A DNA stretch of 20,000 nt from Salpingoeca rosetta. Taxonomy: Eukaryota; Opisthokonta; Choanoflagellata; Craspedida; Salpingoecidae. The notes beneath the pieces were generated by a model. That model was not told the origin of the DNA, did no database searches, and was given only the letters and a program-made list of their open reading frames with translations. Positions 1-9,600 of the stretch are shown here, piece by piece (positions within the stretch are counted from its first letter, which is position 1; every line of letters starts with the position of its first letter). The position numbers were made by a program, and so were the translations under genes. Where the stretch lies: assembly GCF_000188695.1 (NCBI RefSeq), contig NW_004754911.1:520944-540943 (forward strand), written 5' to 3'.

Positions 1-39
1 CAACAACAACAACAACAACAACAACACCAACAACAACAA
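1..39. repeat. CAA/GTT trinucleotide microsatellite
   Basis: Eight CAA units, one CAC, then four more CAA units. Read on the minus strand in the frame of the left gene it gives Val runs. It may equally lie in an intron of that gene. Confidence 0.85.
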
Positions 40-658
40 TTGCTTGCGCGATTGGCAAGGGAAACGACAGATTACGTGCCATCAGCGCCATCGGCACAGG
101 CTTTGATTGCTCCTCACGCTCCGGTGCCACACCAGCAGCTACACTACTCTCCACAGCAGCCTGGTCATGCTTCTCCCCACCTTTCACTGCATTCCGCACC
201 GCCACACCTGCACCCACACTCACACCCTCATTCACACCAGCCTCAACCTGGCATGCAAGCCTGGCACGCGACACACGCGCACGCGCATCAGCCCCATCCC
301 CACCCGCAGGCGCCAACACATGTACAGCACCCTGCACACGCACACCAGACAGCGCAGCCAAACGCGCCGCGCATTCCGCTGTACGCGTTTCAGCAACCTC
401 AAGTCCACTTCTACCCACAGCATCCACACCATCACTATCACTCTGGCCGATGGCATCACTTTTCCTCGCATCCACGATAATGCTTGATGCGCCTGCTCCA
501 TGATAGTGACCGTTGTGATTGTGGTGACTGACCGCAACACACGTTGTCGCATCTCCTCCTTTCATTGTGTTATTTATGGACACCTCACTGATTCGATGCA
601 CGAGTAAATGAAGATAATTCGTGGTCAGCTCACACAGTTCTTCCTCACAAATTATCAT
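1..658 (-). CDS. Partial gene, unrecognised product (5' part, runs off left edge)
   Basis: I do not recognise this product. On the minus strand an open frame starts at ATG 658-656 and stays open to base 1 (219 codons). An in-frame stop lies just upstream at 679-677. The predicted N-terminus MIICEEELCELTTNYLHLLV looks like an amphipathic helix. It is followed by a Met at 565-563, a His/Asn/Gly-rich stretch, and a long Ala/Gly/Val/Arg-rich region. Codons are strongly GNN-biased, as expected of real coding sequence. At the window edge the (CAA)n tract reads as poly-Val after a hydrophobic run, so the exon may end before it or encode a membrane segment. The start at 565 is a weaker alternative, with A at -3. 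The gene is divergent from the RPTP gene. A His/Pro/Gln-rich frame is also open on the plus strand over 1-480; I think it is the shadow. Confidence 0.55.
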   Translation of the reverse strand, partial: MIICEEELCELTTNYLHLLVHRISEVSINNTMKGGDATTCVAVSHHNHNGHYHGAGASSIIVDARKSDAIGQSDSDGVDAVGRSGLEVAETRTAECAARLAALSGVRVQGAVHVLAPAGGDGADARARVSRARLACQVEAGVNEGVSVGAGVAVRNAVKGGEKHDQAAVESSVAAGVAPEREEQSKPVPMALMARNLSFPLPIAQAIVVVGVVVVVVVV

Positions 659-1219
659 GTACACGAAAAAAAAAATTCAAACAACGCTGCATACCACACC
701 CTTCTTCAACTGGCCAATCACAGAACAGATTGCCGCCCAGCTAGCTTGATTGCTTGGCTTGGCTTCTTGGCTTGACCCCACCTTTCGTTTGTTTTACCCC
801 ACGCCCTACGACCCACATCTCACTGGTCGTTGCTTCTTGCTGGTGTGTCGTTGCTTCCTTCTGCTGACATCACATCGACAGCAGGTAAGCAAGTCGTGGC
901 AGATGGCATTGGCAGGTTCCTCATTGATGACGCCATTGTTTTTCAGTTTACCCCTGCGCCACATCTGCAAACTACACCTTTGATGTGCACGCACACACAC
1001 TCACACACTTATACTCACACACACACACACACACACACACACTCTCTCTCTCTCTCTCTCTCATTCTTTCCTGCGTTTGCGCTTTACCATCGACCGCCCA
1101 AGGTGTGGACGTTCGTTCGCCCTTCCTTCACCCCGTTCTTCTTTCGTCCTTCTTCTTCTGACACAACTCCGACGTGGTCACGCTTTGCCTGCACATTCGC
1201 AGCCCAGACAACCACCGTC
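659..1219. promoter_or_regulatory. Divergent intergenic region between left gene and RPTP gene
   Basis: This 561-bp stretch separates two head-to-head start codons, so it should hold both promoters and 5' UTRs. It contains an A10 run at 666-675, a cluster of CTTGGCTTGG-type repeats near 747-775, and a CA/CT microsatellite at 989-1062. I see no convincing TATA box or other named element. The promoter role is inferred from position only. A 5' UTR intron of the RPTP gene cannot be excluded. Confidence 0.4.
989..1062. repeat. CA microsatellite followed by CT microsatellite
   Basis: Interrupted CA repeats pass into an uninterrupted CT tract (about 1042-1062). It lies about 160 bp upstream of the RPTP start codon, probably in the promoter or 5' UTR. 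Confidence 0.9.
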
Positions 1220-3623
1220 ATGGCGCTACGCCTGGCTCGTGCGGGTCTTTTCCTGCTCGCAGCAGCAGCGCTCTTCTTCATCAGCCCATTAGGTACAACC
1301 ACATCAAACACAAACACACACACACGCACACATACATGAACGCGTACACACGAGATTTGCTCGTTGTGGCGTTACCTGTTGGAAGGGTGTGTGGTTGATG
1401 TTGCATGTGACATCTTTCACGTACCGATCAAGTCTCGGCTCAGGGGCGCAGTAGCAACAACACTTCCACCAACAACACCAACACCCACAAGACCAAATGC
1501 CGTCAATCCCAAGCCACGCCAGCGGTTGCCATTTCTCACCGCTTGCTCTTGCTGCTCTCATTGCTTTCATCCTCCCCCCCCCAATATGTTGTGACAGGCG
1601 CAGAGGCAGCCTGCCCTTGCCAGAACGGCGGCACCTGTGTTGGTGACACATGCTCATGCGTGCCAGGGTTCTCTGGCGACTCGTGTGAGACGCTCGAGGA
1701 TTGCTACCTGGTACAAGCGCACCTGTACCAGCAGCTTGGAACGCTGGTGAACCCGTGCTTGAATGGCGGCGTGTGTCAGCCGTCAGGAGAGTGTTTGTGC
1801 CCCGTCACGGCATCGGGCTCCTTCTGCGAAAACATCGTCGATCCGTGCGCGGGCGATGCCAACCCGTGCCTGAACGGCGCAACCTGTGCTGTTGACAACG
1901 GCGCAGTCGTGTGCAACTGTGCGCCCGGCTTTGAAGGCAGCACGTGCAGCGAAGTTGTGCAGCCGTGCGTGCCAGATCCATGCCAGAACGGCGCCGCGTG
2001 CGTGCAGACGGGCCCAGAATCGTATATGTGTGAGTGCACCATTGGCTGGGGTGGCGACGACTGCTCTCTGGCCGTGGACCCTTGCACCTTTGACCCCTGC
2101 AACAACGGTGGCGAGTGCACTTCATCCGGTGCCGACTACTCATGCACGTGTGCCCCGGGCTTTGTCGGCCCAACCTGCGACATCGGTGCGTTGCTTGTTG
2201 TGTTGTGGTGGTTTGGTGTGCAACGTGTTCGTGTGATGTGATTGTGTGATGCACCTGCTGTGCCCGCGATTTTACCGAGAGGGTACGAGCGTTCGTGAGG
2301 GTGGGTATGCTGTGCACACACGACGAGCACCTGCACGAACTACACGGGTTGCATGGTTTGGTGTGCAAGGGGTTGGCTCTATGCTGCTTGAAGTGTACAT
2401 GTGGGTGCGTTGATTGTCTGTGCATCACCATCAACACCATCAACACGAGATCGATGCCCATGAACTTGACCGTTTCCATTTGTTGTTTGAACACACCCTC
2501 TGTATCTGTTCTGCATCGCTCTCAACTCATACAGAGTGCACGGATAGTGGTTGCGCCGAGTGCCTGACAACAGACCCGTCCGTGTGCACGCTGTGCCAGG
2601 CGCCACTGTATTTGCACGACAACGTGTGTCTTGACACGTGTCCCTCGGGCCTCGTCACTGATCCGTACTCGAGCGTTCCCAGCGACAGCACAGAGATCGG
2701 ACCACGTGTTTGCGGCGGTGAGCGACTCAGATGTGGAAGGGATTGGGTGTGTGTGTGTGTTGGAGCGGGGGTGGGAGAGACAAGGGGGAAGGCAAGAGTA
2801 CGAAACAGTGCATGCGCTGTCCAATACGTATGCATGTGCGTGTGCGTGTGCGTGTGCGTGTGCGTGTGCGTGTGCGTGTGCGTGTGCGTGTGCGTGTGCG
2901 TGTGCGTGTGCGTGTGCGTGTGCGTGTGCGTGTGCGTGTGCGTGTGCGTGTGCGTGTGCGTGTACGTGTGTGTGTGCGTGTGCGTGTACGTGTGTGTGTG
3001 TCGAAAACGAAGACCATTGCAACAGGCCTCACCCACTCGATTTCACATGACATCCATCACCGCTCACGCTGCCACCATTATCCACGACACCCATCATCAC
3101 CAACACCAAGAGTGGACTGGCGTGCCCAAGCTGGAGGGCGCGTTGTTTCACACGAGCGTCACGCCTGCGGAGGTGTGCCGTCGGCTCGGGCTGTCCTGGA
3201 GTGACGAGCTCTCGCTTGCCGCGCCCACAACCGGCCGGTCCACGGTGTGCAGCATCTGGTACCCAGGTGCAGAGCTGGTGGAGTTTTCGCCGTGCGACAG
3301 CGAGCCCCACCTGGCCAGCATCACCTGCTCCGCGCTGTGCGGGCTGAACTGCGACGTGTGCCAGGACTCGTCCACGTGTGACGTGTGCGAGGCTGGCTAC
3401 TTTGTCAGTGCTTCTGGTACCTGCGTGCCTTCCTCAGAGTGTGGCAGTGGCTTCTACGCCGACACGACCACGGGCAACTGCCAGCGTGAGTTCTAGTGTT
3501 GACAAAACGAGGGGACTGACAGTCTCGAACAGTATGCCTGACTTGTCATGACGATGGTCTTCACGCATGCAGACACACATGCGCACCCACATCACTCGCA
3601 ACCATGCACATAATGTGCGCAAT

Positions 3624-3679
<56 letters not shown>

Positions 3680-6600
3680 ACACACGCACACACACACACA
3701 CATACACACACGCGCGCGCGCGCGCAAAATGCACGCAATACACACATGCGCTTGATGCTGCTTGCTCGCCTTTCTTCCTCACCACTCCATGCCCCCATTC
3801 CCTTTCCCCCTCATTTACAGCCTGCCAGGAGTGCGCGAGTGGATCGTATGCCACCGCCACATGTACAGAGTTTGCCGACACCGTGTGCGAGGACTGGACT
3901 GTGTGCAGCGAAAACCAGATTGTGTTTATTGCGGGCTCGTCGACGCGTGACGTGGTGTGCCGCACATGCAGCACGTGCGGTGCCAACCAGTATGTGAGCC
4001 GTCGTTGCTTCGTGCAGACCGTCAACAATTTACCCGTGTTCCGTGACACCGCATGCAGCACATGCACGACCTGCGATGCCGGCGAGTTTGTGGAGCAGGC
4101 GTGCACCGCCACCACCGACACCGTCTGTGGCGTGTGCTCCACCTGCCCAACTGGGTTCTACGTCAGCACACCCTGCACGTCCGCCCAGGACACCGTGTGC
4201 AGTGCAATCACCGCCTGTGCCGCTGGGGAGTACATCAGCAAGGCAGCGACACCCAACGCCGACCAGCAGTGCTCCCCCATCACTGAATGTGTTGCTGGGG
4301 AGGAGTATCTTGCCACGCCGGCCACCGCCACCTCCGACAACGTGTGCCGCCCCATCACCGAGTGCGGCGCAAACCAATATGAGCTCCATGCTCCCACAGA
4401 GACAAGCGACCGTGTGTGCACGGCGTGCAGCACGTGCCCCACCAACGAGCACATCGTGTTGGCTTGCGGAGGCACGCAGGACACGCAGTGCAGTGGCTGC
4501 AGCACCTGCACGCCCGGCGAGACGTTCATCCAGCAGCCGTGCACCGTCTTCTCGGACACCGTGTGTGCACCGTGCAGCGAGTGCGCAGCTGGCACGTTCC
4601 TCGTCGCCACTTGCGCCGGCCCAGATGACACCGTGTGTGGACCGTGCACGCCTTGCTCCAGCACACAGTACCAGGTGGAGGCGTGCACCAGCACCCGCAA
4701 CACCCAGTGCGCTGCGCTGACGGTGTGCTCCTCGACAGAGTACGAGTCGGTCGCTGCAACGGCTACCACAGACCGCACGTGCGTGGCCGTGTCGACGTGC
4801 GGCACCAACGAGTACCAGAGCAAGGCGCCCACGACGACCACCGACCGTCAATGCAGCGCCGTGACCACGTGCACGGAAGACGAATTTGAGCGCTACCCGC
4901 CCTCGCGCGTCACGGACCGCGTGTGCGCCGCGCTGACCGTGTGCCACGCTGAGCTGCAATATGAGCTGGTGGCACCAACCACCACCTCCGACCGCGTGTG
5001 CCGTCGCCTGACCACGTGCAGCCTGGACGAGGGCACGTACGAGCTTTTCGCGCCCACGGCAACCACAGACCGCGTGTGTGCACCCGTGCGCGAGTGTGAG
5101 GAGGGCGCCGAGTATGAGGCCACCGCGCCCACGCCCACCTCCAACCGCGTGTGCCAGCCGCTCTCGCCATGCCCGGAGCAGCTGACATACGAGGCTGTTG
5201 CAGCAACCCCAACCTCGGACCGCACGTGCCTGGCGGACAAGTACTGCAGCTTCAGCGCCGAGCTGACCAACTTTGCTGGCGACGGCAGCGGCCGCGTCTT
5301 CGCCACATTCACCGACCCCACGGCCCACCTTGACCTGCAGATTGTGTCTGACGCCAAGGCGTGCGCAGACCAGTGCTTCCTGCGCAGCAGCTGCAAGGGG
5401 TTTGTTCTGGCACTGGAGACGGTGACGACGACAACGTCCGCGTCCACCGCACTCACCTGCACGCTGCTTTCGCGCCTGGGCGACGCCCACGGCGTGACAA
5501 CCGGCCTGGTGACGGCGTCCTATGCCCGCGTGGCCGTGCAGGAGTACGAGGTGCAGTCGCCGACGACCAGCACGCCACGGCAGTGTGCTGCCGTCACGCA
5601 GTGCAGCCCGGAGGTGGAGTTTGAGATTCTTGCGCCAACAGCGACAACAGACCGCGAGTGCAGCGCGCTGACGCAGTGCGAAGCCGCGGCGGAGTACGAG
5701 ACAGTGGCCCCAACAGCCACGTCCGACCGCGAATGTGTTGCGCTCAGCACGTGTAACGAGGAGCTGGAGTACGAGGCAACGCCGCCCACGGCCACCACAG
5801 ACCGCGTGTGCGAGCTGTTTACAAGCTGCCTTGCCACGGAATACGCGGTTGTGCTTGCGTCACCCACCAACGATCGCGTGTGCGAAGCGCTGACAACTTG
5901 CAACTTTGCCCAGCAGTACGAGACAGTGGCACCCACCTTCAGCAGCGACCGAGAGTGCACGGCCCTGAGCGTGTGCTCTGGTGCCGAGTACGAGCTGCAG
6001 CCGCCCTCTGTCACGCAGGACCGCGTGTGCGAGGCCGTGTCCATGTGCACGAGCACCGAATATGAGGCGCGTGCGCCCACGGAGAGCAGCGACCGCGTGT
6101 GTCTGGCGCTGACGGAGTGCCTGGCGGGCGTGCAGTTTGAGCTGCAGCCGCCAACGGCGACGACGGATCGCGTTTGCACCACATACACGGCGTGCCGCCC
6201 CCTGACAGAGTTTGAGTCTCGCGCGCCCACAACCACCACAGACCGCGTGTGCAGCCCTTTTACCGTGTGCGATCCCGCTGCCCAGTACCAGTCTGTGCCG
6301 GGCACGGCCACCTCCAACCGGGTGTGCACGGCGCTGACGCAGTGCGAGCTTGGCATCACCTTTGAGACGCAGGCGCCCACGCCCACCATGGATCGCGTGT
6401 GCTCTGCGTGCTCGACATGCGATGCTGGCGCGGGCGAGGTCATCACTGGGGAGTGCTCGCTCACCGCAGACACGGCGTGCATGGCGTGCCCGTGCCAAAA
6501 CGGCGTGCAGTGCACACAGCTCAACCCTGTGGGCTACAAGTGCGAGTGTCCAGCCGGCCTGAGCGGTGAGTTCTGTGAGATTAACGCGGACGACTGCGCC

Positions 6601-9600
6601 TCATCGCCGTGTCAGAACGGAGCAACCTGCGTTGACCTGATCAACGGGTACGAGTGCAACTGCTTCCCTGGCTGGAGCGGCGAGACATGCACGGTACTCG
6701 CAAACTGCAACGCATACCGCTTCGAGGTGCTTGCGCGCACGGGCCTGCGCATCAACCCGTGTGCACCGGGCACGTGCGACGCGGATGACACGTGCTCTTG
6801 CCCATCTGGCTTCACGGGCAGCTACTGCGAGGTGAACATTGACGACTGCGAGAGCCACGCATGCGAGAACGGCGGCACATGCGTCGACGGGGTCAACTCG
6901 TACACGTGCAGGTGTCCCGTTGGCACCTACGGTGACCTGTGTGAGTTCAACGAGGACGACTGCTTCGATGGCGCGTGCCAGAACGGCGGCACCTGTGTGG
7001 ACGGCATCAACTCTTACACGTGCGACTGCCCACCAGGGTTTGTCGGCGAGACGTGTACGGAGGAGACCATCGAATGCAGCCCAAACCCGTGCGAGAACGG
7101 CGGGACTTGCATCGAAGGGCAAGCCACCTTCACCTGCGACTGTCCGTCAGGGTTTGGTGGCCCAACGTGCGCAGACATCTGCCCACAGGACTGCGTGTCC
7201 TGCTCTTCCGCAGACGTGTGCACGATGTGCACCAACTACAAGTATCTTGATGCTGGTGAGTGCCGCGACTCGTGCGCGGCATCTTCATCGCTTGCGGACG
7301 TGTACGGTGCTGTTGAGTACAGGAGTGGCTCCTCGGCTGCCACTGCCCACGAGACGGGCCGGGTGTGCGGCGCGTGGACGGGCCAGCCCGTGCTGGACGG
7401 CTACCTCTTCCATCGCACGTGGACTGTAAATGCGCTGTGCGAGGCCATTGGTCTCGCACCACCGACAGACGCCCTGGTCGCAGCGACAGAGACCCTGATC
7501 AGCTACGACCGCATGGGCGTGTGTCGCATCTGGTACCCGAGCCAAGGCCTGGTCACCCTGGTACAGCAGCCGCCTTGCGACGACAGCGAGCCGTACGTGA
7601 GCGAGGTGACATGTAGCGCCCTGTGCGTGGACACGGGCTGCGGCGCGTGTGACCTCAGTGGTCGCTGCACGAGCTGCGTGTACCCGCAGCTGCTCAAGGA
7701 TGGCGCCTGTGTTTCAGAGAGCGAGTGCGGTGTTGGCTTCTTCGCCCACGTGGCTGAGGACGGCTCTGGCGTGTGTGAGGCGTGCACGGTGTGCGGCGCA
7801 GACGAGTACGAGACGACGCCCTGCAGCTTGGATGGCAATCGCGAGTGCGCTCCGCTCACGGCTTGCGACGCCTTTGGCGAGTTCTTCGTGCTGACGGCTG
7901 CCACGGCCACGACGGACCGCGTGTGCAAGGCGTGCACGGTCTGCGACAGCGACGCATTTGCCAGTGGCGGCTGCCAGGGCGAGCAGGACACGCTGTGCCA
8001 GCCCCTGACGCGCTGCTCCCAGGACCAGTACGAGGCCGTTGCTGCGACGCCAACGAGCGATCGCGTGTGCATGGACATCAGCAAGTGTGCAGCTGAGGCG
8101 GGCGAGTACGAGTTTGCGGCGCCAACGGCAACAACAGACCGCATTTGCTGTGCAGATGGCACGACGGGCCCGCAGTGCAGCGAGCCGTCCTCGGATTGCT
8201 GCATGAACGGTGGAACGTGCGTGCAGGATGCGCTTGGCACCGGGCGGGAGTGTGTGTGCATTCCCGGGTACGCCGGTGTCTCGTGCGAAGTTCTCCAGGA
8301 CTGTCTCATGGTGGTGGGCTACTTTGCGTCGGAGACAGGTTCGCGCCTGGATCCGTGCGAGAACGGCGGCATGTGTCAGTACGACGTGGCAGAGCAGCGC
8401 GGTGTGTGCCAGTGCCAACCCGGGTTTGCCGGCGACGCCTGCGAGGAGAGCGCATTCATGGCTGGTGACGTGATCCCTGGCTACGAGCTTGTGCACGTTG
8501 GTGGTAATGGTGGGCGTCGTTTCACCACCGCCTTTGACGCGGCCAGCACCATCCTGGTCCTGCACAACGTGCTTGAGGCCACCTGTGTGCTTGAGTGCAA
8601 CACGCAGGAGGCGTGCGAGGGCATTTTCTTCTGGCAGCGGTCGGCGACGGAGCTTCGCTGCTACCTCCTGAGCGACACTGGCTCGTCTGCTGGGGTCGTG
8701 ACCTCCACAGACTCGTTCAGCTACGCCAAGGTGCACACGACGACGACCACAACCACGACCACCACGACCACCACGACCACGACCACGACGACGACCACGA
8801 CGACGACCACGACGGACGCATTTGACTTTCCATTTTCAGACAATGGCTACGACGTTGTGTTTGCTGGGGTGCAGGGCACAAGCAGCGATGGGCCCCGCCG
8901 GTTTTCGACCGCCTTCCAGAGCCAATACGAGCTTGCGGTGCTGGACGTTGATGCGGCCATTGAGTGCCTGCAAGAGTGCGATGCACTGGATGCGTGCGCT
9001 GGTGTGTTCCTGAGGGAGGCGACAACGACCATGCGATGCCACCTGCTGTCAGACCTTGGCGCAGAAGCGGGCATTGCCACGTCCACGACGTCTCTTTCGC
9101 TGCGCAAGCTGCTGGACACAACCACAACCACGACGACGACGACGACAACAACGACGACAACAACGACAACAACGACAACCACCACGACGACGACGACCAC
9201 GGATGTGCTCGGGTTTGCGTTTGAGGACAACGGCTACGTTGTTGTGTTTGAAGGTGTGCAGGGCATGAGTGGTTCCCCGAGGCGCTTCAGCTCTGCATTT
9301 GTGCCCTCCTTGGAGTTGGCTGTGGTGAGCACAACACAGGCGCGCACATGCGTCAATCTGTGTGATGCTGATGACAGGTGTTTGGCTCTCTTCATCTTTG
9401 AGCGGTCGTCAGACTACCAGTGCCGGTTGCTTGCTGAGTTTGGGACCGAAACGGGCACTGCCACCTCCACAACGTCGCTGTCTCTCGTGAAGCTGCCAAA
9501 GACGACCACCACCACATCTACGACAACTACAACAACCACAACGACCACAACTACAACATCAACCACGACGACCACGAGCAGCACCACGACGACAACAACA

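Larger units (their letters stand above)
2535..3485 (+). other. Exons 3 and 4: furin-like + IWYP module + furin-like, copy 1 (residues 221-406)
   Basis: Exon 3 (2535-2717) encodes a furin-like Cys-rich segment (CxxCxxC...CTLC...CLDTC). Exon 4 (3111-3485) encodes an unassigned module with WTG..L.G.LFH, VCRRLGL, C.IWYP, PCD.SEP and CSALC, then a second Cys-rich repeat ending ECGSGFY. The whole unit is duplicated without introns at 7171-7776. The VCRRLGL and Cys pattern faintly recalls SRCR domains, but I cannot assign it. Confidence 0.8.

Noticed and set aside
1..480. Plus-strand open frame, His/Pro/Gln-rich, starting with a poly-Gln tract
   Set aside because: Composition is very skewed. The minus-strand frame over the same bases has an ATG, an upstream stop, a natural helix-like N-terminus and GNN codon bias, so the plus frame is probably its shadow.
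2535..3485. Giardia-type variant surface protein (CxxC-rich) assignment
   Set aside because: Furin-like CxxC repeats occur, but introns, cbEGF, PAN-like and PTP domains do not fit Giardia.
2414..3496. One continuous frame through the hexanucleotide repeat, giving Cys-Val repeats
   Set aside because: Frame continuity is an accident of the 6-bp unit. GT/AG borders at 2718 and 3110 join sequence that matches the intronless second copy.
3604..3820. Upstream part of the longest open frame, with His-Thr repeats
   Set aside because: It is the CA microsatellite of intron 4. A clean acceptor at 3819-3820 marks the exon start.
4030..5490. Long minus-strand frame of 486 residues opposite the TNFR-like arrays
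   Set aside because: It is the antisense of GC-rich tandem repeats, shows no recognisable domain, and the sense strand encodes a conserved Cys-repeat protein.
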